From NCBI GenBank assembly GCA_021904315.1, contig CM038923.1, positions 3,224,001-3,288,000 on the forward strand: DNA of 64,000 nt, read 5' to 3'. The notes beneath the pieces were generated by a model. It saw nothing but the letters and a program-made list of their open reading frames with translations. It had not been told where the DNA came from and did not search any database. Positions within the stretch are counted from its first letter, which is position 1. Every line of letters begins with the position of its first letter. The DNA is from Sphagnum magellanicum (lineage: Eukaryota > Streptophyta > Sphagnopsida > Sphagnales > Sphagnaceae). The position numbers and the translations under genes were made by a program. Positions 12,470-26,599 of this stretch are shown here, one piece after another.

Positions 12470-13050
12470 CTGGGCATAAATATATCATAGGCCCCTTTGG
12501 ACAATCAAAGATCAAACAAAACTAACGATTGAATAATGACATTCAATTAATGCTAAAAGAACATAAAGTTGTTTTGTTTTTTCCACTAACCCTAGTAATA
12601 TGTCTTATGAAAACTATTTTTTGAAAGAAAAATTAACTCTTGGATAGAAATGCAAAACCAAATGCTTTAGCCACATACTATCAACAAACATCATTGGTAA
12701 ATTATTTTTCACAACCAAAATACCAAGATCTTCCAAAAATTGCATTTGCCACAAATCATCCTTTTTAAAAGGATCTTTCACAAAAAAAATTTGGGGACCA
12801 AATTTCCAAACAAATTTGACCTTTTTTATAATTTTTTTTCCACTTTTCCTTTTAACAAATTGTTTACTTCCTTTCCAAAAAGATTTAGACTGTGATTTGC
12901 ATCAACATGTTTTTTTAAAATGTTATTCCATTTGTCTTAAACTAGCTTGTGCTCTTGGATTTATGGCATTAATTAAATTTTTGTGACAAAGTACAAAACA
13001 CATTATTTGTGGATTCTTAAGATCCACATTTGTATTATCATTTACACAAT
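12470..13050 (-). mobile_element. hAT-family transposase remains (BED zinc finger and N-terminal core)
   Basis: Minus-strand translation is broken by stops and at least one frameshift, yet runs in the order of plant hAT transposases. About 13,046-12,900 reads CHKNLINAINPRAQASLRQM then HFKKHVDANH, a BED-type CxxC..HxxxxH finger with degenerate cysteine spacing. About 12,800-12,560 reads FLEDLGILVVKNNLPMMFVD, SMWLKHLVLHFYPRV and ECHYSIVSF. After a frameshift, KGAYDIFMP follows at about 12,500, matching the family's SFDLWMSKGAHDIF stretch. The C-terminal dimerisation domain and terminal repeats were not found. The family call rests on remembered patterns, not a search. Confidence 0.55.
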
Positions 13051-13790
13051 AAAATGCTTAACATAACAACGTTCTTCCATGAAGCTGTTTGCAAGATTTT
13101 CTTTGAACATGCAAGCTTTTTATGTTATTTTGCATTATATCTTATTCATTTTGACCTTTTGGATTTTTGTTTATTTTAGCTTGCACATTTGGGTTCTCTT
13201 CAAATGTTTCTTCCATTCTATCATTCATATAAATTTCACATGTTTCATTTGCACTGATTCTATTTTGATTCTCAAAAATTGATTCATTAACAATTTTCAC
13301 AAGATTATTATCAAGTAAGATGAAGAAAAAAACAAAATTTTATTCTACTAAATAATATAAAAATAAATCAAACAATAATATCAAAAGAGGAAAGCAAGTG
13401 AGAAAACATTTACAAACAATTATAAAGAAAAGAAAAGAACATTTATAAATAAGAGAATTAAGGTAAGAGGTTTGGGCTTGAGGGTTTAGAAAAGTAATTC
13501 AAAATTTCACTCATTTTTTCTCATCAAATGTTATACAATAGGAAAGGTTTGAAGTTTGGTTATCGTGTAAGCTTTTTTTTAAATTTGATTAACTATATAA
13601 TTATATCAATTTCCAAAGTTCTTTCAAACACATAAATAACAAACTTACTTAAACAAAATTTTGGAAAAAAAAAAAAAAAAACCATAAAAACCATAAAAAA
13701 TTAAAAGACAAACTTGAAAAAATAATCATAAAAAAATCAAAAAAAGAATTAAAAAAAACTTACCAAAACTATTATGGAGCTCTTAACATT
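13051..13790. other. AT-rich intergenic DNA
   Basis: Poly-A-rich sequence with an A tract near 13,664-13,681. The only ORF (13,079-13,282, plus) is a Phe/Ile-rich translation of AT-rich DNA with no family resemblance. Confidence 0.5.
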
Positions 13791-13849
13791 CAAATGTTCC
13801 ACACTCCCCCACTTGCACACCCAAGAAGGGGAAGGGGGAAATGCCAATA

Positions 13850-14890
13850 TTTCAAGAACCAAAATGAACGATGAGTCACAACAAGTGGCAAAAGTAAATG
13901 ATGAATAACAACAAAGGGGGAATGGGTAGTTGGTATATGAGAAGAAGGCAGTGACGAAAAAACAAGCGATGCAAGCAAGTGGTGGTAGTGAACAATGAAC
14001 AACAACATGCAACAAGCAACAACAAACAACAATAGGTGATGAGTAGTAGTAGTTAGCAATGAGTAATAGCAAGCAACAAATGGTAACATGCAACAAACAA
14101 CACATCACAAATTTAAAAGGTGATAAATTAATAATGAAAATTGTGTGAAGGTCATTCTTCATAGGTTTGTACATTTTACACAAATATCATGCATTGAAAA
14201 CATGTTTGACACATGAATAAATGCGTTGACAAATAAAATACAAACCTATGAATGAACAAATGGGTACATTCACAAATAAAGAGTCGGGGGTGCATCCTTA
14301 GTAAGGATTTCAATGACAATTTATTTTGAAAGATTTTTTGTATATATTAAGAATATTCCATTTGTAAGTTGTAAAAAGTCATAAGAATGTCCTTTTGACT
14401 CAAAAATATGTTACATAATACTCTTAAGTGAATATGTGTTTGAAGAGTTTCTCCAAAATTATGTCATTTTCAAGTCCTTTAAGAGTCATTTATGAGTTTT
14501 TTCAAGCAATAAAAACATTATAAAACATTGGTTACAATTCCTATGGCTCTTATCATTGTGAATGTATCCAAATGTCACATGAATTTTGCATCTTTTTATA
14601 AGTTCATGTCTCAAATGTGTTTTTTATTCATGATATCAAAATGTGAAACGTATGAATTATGAATGAACAAATTTTGCACAATTTCCATCATTAAATTGTG
14701 AGATGTTAAGTTTGTGATGTAAGCAACAACAAGCAACGAGCAATAACAAGTGATGAAGAATGACAAATGGCATAAATGAACGATTATGAGTAACAAGCGT
14801 GATGAAAACAAGTGATGAACAACAATTATGGCAAAAGTAAGTTATGAATAACACTAACTAACGAAAGCAAATGGCTAACAACAAGTGAAT
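13850..14890. repeat. Two CAA-rich cryptic repeat blocks
   Basis: Blocks at about 13,850-14,110 and 14,715-14,890 consist of shuffled short units (CAACAAG, AACAACAA, GTGATGAA, GAATAACA). They share longer stretches such as GGCAAAAGTAA followed by ATGAATAACA, so they are likely related copies. The 600 bp between them holds no recognisable gene. Minus-strand ORFs across them are Leu/His/Cys-rich products of the low-complexity DNA. Confidence 0.6.
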
Positions 14891-15019
14891 TTTTTTTTCA
14901 AATGGGTCCACCCAAGATGGGTGGTCCTTTTTTTCCTTGGAGGGTAGAACATAAAACGTTGTTACAAATCCAACATCACCCATAACCCTAAACATAAACT
15001 CAATTTAGGAAAAAGAATA

Positions 15020-15049
15020 CCCCCCACCCCCCCCCCCCCCCCCCCCCCC
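15020..15049. repeat. Poly-C tract
   Basis: Six C, one A, then an uninterrupted run of about 23 C. Confidence 0.95.
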
Positions 15050-17639
15050 AAGCCTAAAAATTGGACATAGGGGAAAAAAAATTGACCTTTCGAATCTTAG
15101 CATTTGGAAGGGGATCAAATTTCACTAGATCTCACCATCACTAATTTTCATTTGTGTAAGAACTAGTGATTAGGGCATTAATATAGGTATCATAAAGTTA
15201 ATGCATGGAAGGGATCAGATTGGAATATTCGAGTGATTTTTTTATACCCAACCAACATTTGTTTAGGGATCCAAGGTAAATGGGTTAGCTTGGCAAAAAT
15301 GCCCATGGCCTTGCAAAAATTTCATGAGACTCTACAAAAGTGTGTAAATTTGTGGAAAGTTGTAGATTTTGGTTTATACATTGCATGAGGGTTTTGATTA
15401 AAGGTGACAACTTGATAACAAAGGCTTTGACTAAAGGTGTGAGTGTTGGCGCAAAGGAACACATCACCAAAAAACCTTTATGTGAAGGAGCAACAATTTT
15501 GCAAAAGTTTTTTGGCTATTTCTCAAATCCAATCATGGACAATGTCCAAAAATCATTATGTTTTGGGATCGCATACGTGCATCACTCCAAACATAAGTCA
15601 AAATGTGGATGAAATCAACCTACACAAAAATTTTAAATGAAGTGAAGAATCATTAAGCACAATGTAACAAAATTTGTGCATTGATGTGGACAAGTGTTTA
15701 CATTGAATGAACTTGGAACTTTGCTTGAGGATCTATTATAATGGACCGCCTTGGATCTCTACAAGCTCAAGCACCCTAAAGGTGCATTGCACAACTTGGG
15801 CACTTTTGAGTTGAGCATTTCATCTAGTTGTTCTTTGAAAATCTCAAGCATAGTTTTTCATAGTAATTATCCTCAACCTTTCGAGCAATTTGTGCATTCT
15901 AGTCATCTCTTTAAGTTTTGCTCTTCAAATTAATAGAAGTTCAAGTGTTGCACATTGTTTGGAAGAAGGCCTACAACATAAACTCAAATGTTTGCACTTT
16001 GTTGTGTTTACATAGAAATTCAAGTGTTTATGTGATGTTTTGTGTTTACAAGGAATTGGAACTTTTGAATCCAATGACCATGGACTAAAGGTGAAAAATT
16101 AAAGATACAAGGTATCTTTGTATTGTTTATGTTGGGGCACATTGCTCACTACAACAACACTCCAACATGGGCCCTTTCAAGTGATCTTCATAGGTCGAAT
16201 CTATAGTAAAATCTTTTGGACATGGATTAATTGTTGCCTAATGGCTTCACTTGCCCCTTATGGCAAGTTCAAATGAGTGTTGGGTTGGTATTTGATTTTT
16301 ACAATATGAATTGGTCAAGTTATGAAAGAAAATCCACACAAGTCTGAGTTTTAGAATTTTAAAAATTTAAACAATCACTTGAAGGTGGGTGTAAAAAAAA
16401 AAAAATTTCCAAAATATGGAAAGGGGGTGATTTTCTTTTTAAGGCAAGTATTTTGCAAGGCTCTTTAATAAATATCTTGTCAACGTTATCTCAAGGTTAT
16501 GTACCAAATATCCTATTTTCAAGGTCCCCAATTCTTTAAATTGAAAATCAAACAAAAATTTATTAGAATTTTTACACATTAACATTGGGGTTGTATACTT
16601 CTAGATATGTTGTACACACAAGAACAATGAGGAAGTTGTGGAATAAAATGAAAATCAATAGTCAAATACGCAATAAAGCTAGATCACTAAATGATGTAAT
16701 TTATAGTGTCATGCCCCCATGAAGTTTTATTGGGACATCCACAAAAATTATTCAAAGCATGAAAGGCCTAACACTTTGCTAAAAAAACATTATTTTTGCT
16801 AAATGGAAAGGTGAAATGATCATAAATCAAAATTAAGTAATTTTGTCAAATATTGTTCATTTTTTACCCTAATAATTATTCATGTCATCATTTATAGGTC
16901 ACCTCATATTAGTATCACCTATGGTAGATTATAAAACACACACAACATCACCACCATATAAACCCTAAACCCTTTGAGGTTTGATAATCATTCATGCCCC
17001 CGCATGACTAACTTAAACCAATTGCAAATGAAGAACTTGAATTGAGATACAAATAGATTTTGGAATTGGAAAATACTTCAATCACAAATTGCTTTGCACA
17101 TTGCAAGAAAAGGAAATAATTTATAACACCCAAAAGCCAAGAGTTCTTGAATCACCCCAAGTCCCCATTACAAAGCTTGAAAGCATTTAGAAATTAACAT
17201 GCATAAATTTGGATTCCAAATTAGGAATTGTAATTTGCAATTCAAAAGTGGCAAGGTTGAAGCATGAAAGTACTACGTAGTTCATAATGCACACACATAG
17301 AAGCACATTGAACAACTTGCAAATGAAATATTAAAACAAAAGTTATGGTTAGAAATTTAATCTATATTTTCGAATTGAAAATGCTACAAATCATGCTAAT
17401 CCCAATCATCATTTCATCTAGTGAAGCATTTTGACCTTGATCTTCCAAATTTTGAACCAATGATGAGATGAAGTTCCACATTAATGAATCCCTTAAACAA
17501 CTCAATGGCAAAAATTAAGGGAATTATTTTTGGCATTAACATCATAATGACTACAGGATGATGATTTCAATTAAAAGTGCATAGTCAACAATGGTGAACT
17601 CCCCTTTTATAATTGACAATAACAAGCAACAAAAGATGT
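15050..17639. other. Intergenic DNA, no gene recognised
   Basis: AT-rich. ORFs at 15,340-15,640 and 15,751-15,933 (plus) resemble no protein family. A short TGTTGGGGC...CTCCAACA inverted pair at 16,130-16,166 is far too small to be an LTR. Confidence 0.5.
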
Positions 17640-18165
17640 ACAACATATGCCACCTCTATGGTGAAAGAAGAAGGTGATGCAAAAAAATTAGTGATATTGA
17701 ATAACAAAATGACACCATCTTGTGGAATACCAACTATTTAGGTTTTTTTCCAAGTTCATTTTGCCAAATTGTGAAATCCACATTGTTATTTCCCTATTCA
17801 ACTATTTTTCCAAATTCACTTTTCTTGTTTGCTTATTTGAACTTTGCAAAATTGCAAAATCCACATTGCCTGAATTTATTGTTCATGTTTGCCAATTCCA
17901 CTTTACCAAATTGTGAGGTCAACATTGCTAATTAATTTTCAAATCAACGTTGCCAATTCCACATTCCCAAGTTGCTAACTCCATTTGCCAAATTGCCAAA
18001 TCCATTTCCTGTCATTGTGTACCATCCAAATAAATTTCAAGTTGCCCACAGATTTCAAAATTTATGGGCTATCCTTGAGGCTTGAGTGTTTTTCTTGGGG
18101 TAAATATTTTTTCTTGGGCCCCTTTTTTTAGTTTTTTTTGCATAGGTTGCTTAAGGCATGGACCC

Positions 18166-18196
<31 letters not shown>

Positions 18197-20700
18197 TTAC
18201 ACTTGATGGGTCTTTAACGCTTGAAAAAAACCCTTTCAAAATTCAAACTAACCCATAATTTTATTTTAAACATATTTAGAGCAAATTGAGAAGTTTTGAC
18301 TTCAAATTTCATGTTTTTAAATCCATTTTTGTCAATGATCATGTGGATTTGAAGCCATCTTAACAAGATGGAAGTCCATCCATGAATATTCATAAAATTT
18401 CATAATGAAATAAAGTTCATCCAAAAAACATAATTTAAAAAAATCATCCTTGAAATGTACTACATGCCACATGTGGATTAATATTGTTGAACTAATTGAT
18501 TAACATGTGGTAAACCTCCTTAACACAACCTGGGTTTTTTTCTCTCTAATATGTAAATGGATATTTGATAGCTTCCTAAAAACCATGATATTTGTGAACA
18601 CAAATCCGTAGGATATCCATAGGCAAAAGATGTCCCTTTTAGTTATGTTAATTTCATGGATGAACTTTTGATCAAACTTTAATTTTCTTGCATATATAAA
18701 ATTGTGTTCATAAAATTGCATCAAGAAACATTCATCCATCCCCCCATTGGAAATCCACAAATGATATTTTTAAAGGCATGTTCATATATGGAATTTGGAT
18801 GACTTTTAATGAAAAATAAAATAAATTTGTGAATAAATTGCACTTCATGGATGAAGTAAAATTGCATATTTTATTTCTTGGATGAACTATATTTCATCTC
18901 AAGATTTCATGAATTTTCATGGATGGATTTCCATTGTGATAAGAAATGAGGGGATGAGAATTTTTTATGGGAAGGATGATGATTTAATGAAAATGTTAGG
19001 GTTTCAAAGGGTGAAAGTGGTGAACATAATTGGATATGGTTATAGAAGAAACAATGTGTTAAATATAAAAGGTGACTTATCCTTTTAGCAAAACGACAAC
19101 AATGAATGGCCCAATTAACATTAAAATATATAGGTTTTGGGATGTTGTGAGACTATACGAGGAAACTACAACTACTACATGTGGATGGTAAGTGGATTGG
19201 TTATTTTGTAAATGATTATGTATGAAGAAACAACATTTTGGGGTAGATCACATGTAATTTTTTGTTTCAAGGTGATATTTATCTTTTTCATGGTGGTGAC
19301 ATTTATGTTGGTAATGTTGTTTTGTAGGAGTGTGATATTTGCCTTTGTTGAATGTGTGGTGCTTATTTGGTTATTAATGGAGCTTGAAGTTAATTGTAGA
19401 GGATGGAGCATCTTGGGTGGATAAAAAGGGCAACTAGCCTATCATATGGGCACCTTTGGAAAATTAACTACAAGTTTTTCTTTTGGGAGAAGTGTGATTG
19501 TTTAATGAATGGTCAATGTTGTTGTAGAAGAGATGTTGGAGACTCTAATATAGGTAGTAAATGTTTATCATAGGTTGTTGTAGAGACTTGTCTTGGTGGT
19601 GGTCTTCATTGGAAAATAATTTCATCATGCTTTAGTGATGAATTCTACTTAAGTTAAACATGTAGCTATCAAAGTAATGAAGCATTATTTGAGACCCATA
19701 GTTTGAAAATCAATTTGTTTTGTGGTGGTTTTTTTTAAGTTATGGGATTAAGGCAACAACCAATTTTTTTTTAATGCACAAAATAATAGTTAATGTGGAG
19801 TTTGTTGAATAGATGGAATGGTGTGTTTATAATCTTTAGCAAATTGCTAATGTTATAAATTTGTATTATAACATGTTCATGGACATTTAGTATCATGGGA
19901 TTTCATAGAACATGTCACTAGGGTATCTTGATAAAAATTAATGCATTTTTTTGGGTTACTTAACATGGCTTCAAATCTACATCACTCACAAGCATGAATT
20001 ACAAAATAATAATTTGAGGTCAAAACCTTTCAATTTGTTTTCAATATGTTCAAAAAGAATAATGGGTGTTTGAATGTTGAAAGGGTTCCTTTCAAGTTTC
20101 AAAGGCCCATCAAGTGTAAAAACAAGGAAGAGAAAAAAAGGAAAAGAAAGGTTCCCAACTTTAAACAACTTGTGCACAAGAAAACAAAAAAAGATCCCAA
20201 CTTGAATTTTTAGGGTAAATGTTTGGGTAGACTAGGAAAAAATTCAAACCTTGGAGAATCCATAAATTAAAAAATTTCTTGTGGGTTTGGGTAGTTTAAA
20301 AAGTGGAGTGGGATTGGAAATTTGGCAAATTAATAATGAAATATTGATGTGGAGTTGGCAACTTGAGAATGTGGACTTGCCAATGATGACCTAAGAATTA
20401 AACATTTATTAAGCAATTTGTCAACCTCGGAATTTTGCAAAGTGGAGTTGACAATTAAAAAAAATCAACTTGGGCAAGTTGGAGTCCACAATTAGGCAAA
20501 GTGGAATTGGTAAACATGAAAAATCAACTTGACAAAATAGTCAAATAGGAAAATAACAATGTGAACTTCGCAAATTGGCAAAACCAAGTTGACAAATTAG
20601 AAAAGTGAACAATATCATTTGGTATTCCCTAAGGTTTGGATTTTCACAAGTAACACCAAACTTTGTTGGCCCACCTAATCATCTTTTTCTCCCCTCTTCC
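17640..20700. mobile_element. Long inverted-repeat element (foldback/MULE-like), non-coding
   Basis: Two arms of about 0.7 kb face each other: 17,640-18,372 and 19,960-20,700. The inner ends match best. TTTTACACTTGATGGG at 18,195-18,210 faces its complement at 20,106-20,121, and GATTTGAAGCCAT-TTAA at 18,346-18,363 faces 19,960-19,977, with continuous similarity between. The outer halves hold imperfect tandem units like TTGCCAACTCCACATTG on one arm and their complement on the other. The ~1.6-kb interior has no recognisable transposase. Long internally repetitive arms suit foldback or Mutator-like elements; no target-site duplication was identified, so class is open. Confidence 0.65.
18163..18197. 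repeat. (TTTC)n microsatellite
   Basis: About eight TTTC units inside the left arm of the inverted repeat. The right arm lacks a matching tract, so it expanded after the arms formed. Confidence 0.9.
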
Positions 20701-23700
20701 TATTACACCATTATATTTTACTTACAACAACTAATATACACCCACAGACATGCATCTTGCCAACAACCCCCCTAACTATTTATACTACATGCTCACAACC
20801 TCTTTCCCCATGCTTTATTTCAACAAAAAAATGCAAGAGTTTCAACTCCAAAAGCATCAAAATCCAATGTTAGAACATTCCCAAAGTTTGTTTCAACTAA
20901 TCCACAAAAAAATTCATAATTTCTCTCAAACAACAATTAATTGACCCCCACCTCTTTCTCCTACCTTCCCCCATGTTGCTCCATTTGTTTTCTTGTTGTT
21001 TCTTTTTTTCACAACATGGGTTTCCATCCCTCCCTTACATTCTTTGACAAATAGTAGTACCCAAAAAAATTACAAATGTCATTCTACTAAAGCATACATA
21101 CATGAACTCTATTTTTCCGTCAACAAAGGTTCCATCATCCTTCACCATTGTCTTGCAACACTACCTTTTCTCAAATCTTGAAATAATTCCAATCCCCCAA
21201 CTAAAAAGCTTTTTCCAAATCTTTTAAATGAAGCCTCCCATATCATCTTTTTATGTGATGGTCTTTAGTTTTTCTCCCTTGGTAATCTTCTATTTATTGT
21301 TGATGAAAGTCTAATTAGGTTAAGCTAATGGTCAAGATTAACATATACTTTAACCAACTTTTGAAAGTTTTTAACATGTAACCAACATGGGTTTTCTTTT
21401 ATTCCCATGAATGAAAGATGGAAATAAGAAAAGGTTTTAGCATTTGAACAAACTTGATCTCCAAGAAAATAATCAGCAATTAAACAAGGCTTCTATTCAT
21501 AATAGGTAGAGGATGTAAGATATAATAATTAAATGGAAAATAATACAAGAGTTTTTGAGTTTGAAACTTAGGATTAATCTATTATGAAAACCTACTAACA
21601 ATTAATACTTAAAATGTTTTATACACATGTTATATATATTCAAGTGAAAGCATGAAATAAGGAGCCATAAAGTGTGTGGACATTCCATAAAAAGTGTTTT
21701 TTGAATTTTGAAAAATCACCATGGTAACATTATATATCAAAAAATTAATTAAAATTTCGAACTAAATTTTTATACTTTCAAAGTTGCAATTACAAAATTT
21801 TCATGAAAATTCACTGTGTTTTAAGAGTCATTTTATATGTTTAAAACATTCAAAAAAACATGTGGACAAGTGATTTTTTGTTTCAAAAGTTTTTTTTCCT
21901 TATTAAATGTTCACCAAATCATTTCAAAAAAATTATGAACTTTAATATATTCCACAAGAAGGGATTCATATGTTCAAAACATTCCAAAAAAAAAAAAAAA
22001 ACCCTATACCCTTTTAGATTTTGATACTCAAACTTCTTTAAGCACTATTAGGGTGAAAACATGGTAAAGTATACACAAAAAGTAGTGTAAGCAACAAAAT
22101 ATTAGGGCCTCTATATAAAATGATTAACAAGTAGATGATTTTATGATGATTTAATAATATTAATTTTTGGGTACATTATTTTTTAAGTTTTGTTTTTATG
22201 AACTTCAAAAGTTAAATTGTTATAATCATGTTTTTTTACATTACTTGCAAGTACTTGAATTGGACTAAAATTTATGGCAATTTGAAAAATAAAGTTCAAG
22301 TACTTGAAAGTAGGTGAAATGTTTTTGCAAGTATTTGATTTTTTTCTCATGCACCTCAATATTGATAAGGTGAATGTTCCAATATAATTTTTTTGGTTAA
22401 TAATTTTTTTTCCATAACTAAAATCATCTTCAAGCCTTGAAAAATTATGAAATTATTGGGGATACATTTGGGGTATTTTTCAAATTCAAATGATATGACA
22501 CAAATTGCTTTGACAAGCTAGAAGGAAACTAGAGATGCCCATGGAAGAAACTAAAAGTTTCATTTGTTTTGAAATGCTAGAGGAAGATTATAAATTTTTT
22601 AAATTGTTTTTTTGATGTTTTCAAGTAAAAAATAAGGTAGCATGTACAAAATAACTTGCTTGCACCCATTATGGTTTTGAATTTGTAATCATGATTCAAA
22701 GTAAAGTTATAGATTTGATTATAATGCAAGGTTTGATGCAAAACAAATTGAGTTTTTATCATGTTATGTCATATTTGGCCTCAAATTTGATATTCAGTTT
22801 GAAAAATTGTGTGAAAAATGTAGTCCTTGGAAAGGACTTTAACCTTGGTGCGATTGCTTTTTATTTCATGCTTTCACCCATTCATTTTTTAAAAAAATAC
22901 TATGGATTACCACATACCTTATACTAATTATATACTAAATTTCAAAATAAACATAGCCTTATTATACAACTAATTAAATTATAATTTTTACTTAACATCC
23001 AACATATGCGACCTTATATTTTACTTACATATATTTTAAATTCAAAGAAAAATGTTCCCACCTAGGATCTCCAACTTACCCAAATACATACCAATGCCTA
23101 ACAAAGGTTATTAAACAATAAATCAAATGCAATCAAATTTGAATTAATGTTGGATAATGGATTCTTAAAATTTTGGGTTTGAAATTGGTTAGATCAATAT
23201 GTAGTTAAGTTTTCACTTTTTCTTGGGTTGACTTTCATTGGACAACCCAAGTTATGTTTTTTCCACCATAAATACTAGTTTAGAATCTTTTTTTTTAGTG
23301 TTTATTACATGAACAAATTACTTGTGTATTTATTTTTGCACAATTTTTAAATTTTGCATGTGTTAATGACCAACAAATGTGTTAGATGAAATAGATAATG
23401 TCTACACATTAAATAGGTTTGTTAGATTTGACATATAACATTTGTATTCTATAATTGTTTGCACGTATTGATTTGAAAAAATGATCAATGTATAGTTTGG
23501 AATTACATATGAAGGTGAGGTGTTGAAAACCATCATAATTATTGTAAGTTATAATTTGAATAATTTCACTCCATATGACAATATCATAGTATTTCATGAA
23601 ATAATAATAATTTCAATTCATTAAAAAAATTAATTATTTTTAAAAATATATTCATTTTGTTGATGTGGCATGTGGAAATTGAGCCTAGGCTATGGTAATA

Positions 23701-25436
23701 CATATTAGTCCACACAACTTTGAATGTGTTTGTTATTTTCATTTGTCAATAATCAAAGTTAATTAACCTTAATGATTTTCATCTTTGTTGTAATAGAATT
23801 ATAAAATGGCCAATTGACTTTGAATATTCACAAAGGCCACAATGGAAAAACAAATTAAGATGCACACGTGATCAAAAGAGCCACCAAATGGGGTGGATTA
23901 TATTTATGTATTTTTGACAAATCACAAGGGTAGTGCAATAATTTGGATTTCCAAGTTTTTTTCAAGGGAATAAATCTTATTACTTGTAAAGTTTCAATGT
24001 TCAAAATTTGATTCAAATTTATGATGTTTCAAAAGGTTAAAAACATATAAGGTCTTAATTATATGCTTAACAATTTGTTTTTCCAAATCTCTTTCTTCCT
24101 TATCAAATGCGTAGTACCATTGCTTTTCAAAATTGGAACAATTTCAATGTGTCATAAAATTAATTTTGCCAATTTCAAGTTTATGTTTTTGGTCCTCAAA
24201 ATTTTGAATTTTGAAAATGTGTATGTAGCAAAGAAAGTCATTTTTACATGATAAAGAACATGGATGCATAATATACATGATATATTCCATCAAAATGTAA
24301 TAAAATTATTTAAATCTGCCACAAAATTATAAGCTAGGTTTAAAAATTACAAAATTTTGAATACCATCACATAAATGTTACATATATGCATGTCAAATGT
24401 AGGTCCTTGCAAAAATATTTTTATTTTGGCACCCCTAGCTCTTTTGATTATGTCTACACCCATCAATATCATGTGGCATCAAGACCTAGGGTGGTTGCAA
24501 ACTAAGGTGGCTTATTTTGGATGGATACACCACTTTTTAAAAGTTCATACAATAGTGTTAAAATGATAATCTATTATGATATCATTAGTTAAACAAGAAA
24601 TGACATGGTGGTTAATGGATTAAAAAAGTTCATTTGAGAGAAGCAATTTTAGATTTTTTTTTTAACATACGTGTTAAGAGGGAAAAAATTGAAATCCATT
24701 AAAAGATGATTATGATACAAACTTATGAAAATACATATGACCCATTGTAATCCATTCCAAACTTCATAACTTTTTTTAATTAAGGTTTTTCTAGCAATAG
24801 TATTGCAATTATGTTCCTACTATTTTAATATGTCATACATTAAGTCCTTATAAGATATCCCAAGTAAAAACCATACACAAAAATGCATGTATAAAAAACA
24901 TGGATAAAAAGTCATTTTTAAATTTCAAAATATCATTATTATATATTTGGTGCATGTACATTATAATATTTTTAAATAGATGTCTTCTTATTTAAATAAA
25001 ATATTTTAATTTAATCACAAATTTGGCATATTGTTGATTTTGTGGTATCTTAATAACATGTAAATACATGAAAATTTGCAAAAAATTGCATTGTGACAAA
25101 AAAATGCATTGCCCCATCTTACAACCACCCTTTAACACTTAAAAGAAGTATTTACTTTTGAAGAAACAATAATGTGATGAAAACAACACTCTTTTGAATT
25201 TCCACCATGTAAATTATCACCTTTATATGATGTTTTTAAAACAAAAATCAATTGATGTGAAATTTAATAAAATTGAAGACAAAGATGATGATACTACCAA
25301 TGGACTTATGTAACCATGAGGATTAGGCACGTGGATATATATATTTAAAAATCATCCATATTTTTAATTTTTTAAAAATGGTAAAAGAAAAATGGGTTTC
25401 ATTATTATTTACAAGATGACTATATATATACTTGTT
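20701..25436. other. AT-rich intergenic DNA, no gene recognised
   Basis: Long AT-rich sequence with oligo-A and oligo-T tracts (for example about 21,989-22,003). ORFs are all under 80 codons and low in complexity. No terminal repeats, tRNA-like hairpins or transposon domains were recognised on either strand. Confidence 0.5.
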
Positions 25437-26360
25437 GTGATGTTCAAGGTAAACGAATGCCCTTGATTCTACCAAGTCTTTGTTCCTCGCAGATTTTAAC
25501 ATTAAGGGCCTTTCCCATTATTAAGAATAGGTAGGGAGCGAGTGGGCATCCTTGCTAAACGCCCCTCTTAATCACCAAAGCCTTGGAAGCTTTTCCATTC
25601 CTTACTATGTTTGCAATTAGCCCCTTAGGAAAACACTTTTGTCATCTTGAGAAACTCAAATGGAATCCCAAGCTTGTCTGTATAATCAAAAAAAAAACTC
25701 CAATATACTTTGTCATAAGCCTTGGAGAAATCCAATTTAAGGAAAACTAGAGGTTATTTAGATTTTTTAGCCAACAATCATGAGTTTCATGAGTCAACAA
25801 AATGTGGTTCAAGATAAATTTGAAAGGAAGGAACGTTGATTGATCCTGACTCATGGCTTCCATTAGCACTAGTTGCATCCACATTTGGAGTGCCTTCACA
25901 AAAATCTTGTATGTAACATAACATTGAACAGTGTGATGGGCCTCCAATTAAAGAGTTATTTTTTCTCTCCCCCTTTATGCAAGAGTGTTATCAACCCTCT
26001 CATAACCCTAGGAGGGAAACTGCTGTTCATGATAAAGTCTTCGACCATCTTTGTATAATTTTTACCTATGATTGGCCACATACAAAAGAAAAATTCCACT
26101 ATTACCCCATCAGGCCTAAGGGCTTTGCCTTTACCATAGCCTTTAGAGCAGACCATAACTATTCTTCTATTATGGGTGCAACCGGCCTCCTTTTCATCAA
26201 CACTAGAATTTTGTCTTTCATGCAACTCAAAAAAACCTCCATGGCTTCTTTGTTGTTATCTCTAGGAGCTCGCCTAACATATAGTCTAACATAAAATTCT
26301 CTGCACTGTTCACCTATTTTAGCAATTGAATAAATGTTTTGACCTTGGTCATCTTCCAAT
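25437..26360 (-). pseudogene. LINE reverse transcriptase, broken
   Basis: Fragments in order: LRPDGVIVEFFFCMWPIIGK (family KSPGPDGLPVEFYK...), then SSFPPRVMRGLITLLHKGG; NVTYKIFVKALQ then QDQSTFLPFKFILNHILLTH; LDFSKAYDKVYWSFFF at about 25,700-25,738, which contains the first catalytic Asp; and QGCPLAPYLF at 25,524-25,553. The codon just before that QGCP is a TAG stop where the family has Arg. The YxDD catalytic box is absent because the element stops first. It cannot encode an active enzyme. Confidence 0.85.
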
Positions 26361-26599
26361 TTTATGATTCATGAACGAGGCCCACATTCTTTAAATGTAA
26401 CAAAAAATTCTTTAGTGACTTCAGGCCTTTTTTTAGCATTTTTCCCTTGACCTCCTATTGAGGTCATAAATTTTCTTTTCCTCAAACTCCTTTAATTGAT
26501 CTATTGTTTTATCTATTGCTACCTTATTTTCTTCAATGTTTGGGTCTGCCTATAACTCCCTTTGTGCAACATCAAACTGAGATATCACTGAATTCTCCA

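Noticed and set aside
16130-16166. TGTTGG...CCAACA as a possible LTR or small element
   Set aside because: Only 37 bp, with no partner copy within the window.
19175-19424. ORFs inside the long inverted-repeat element as its transposase
   Set aside because: Under 80 codons, low complexity, no catalytic motif.
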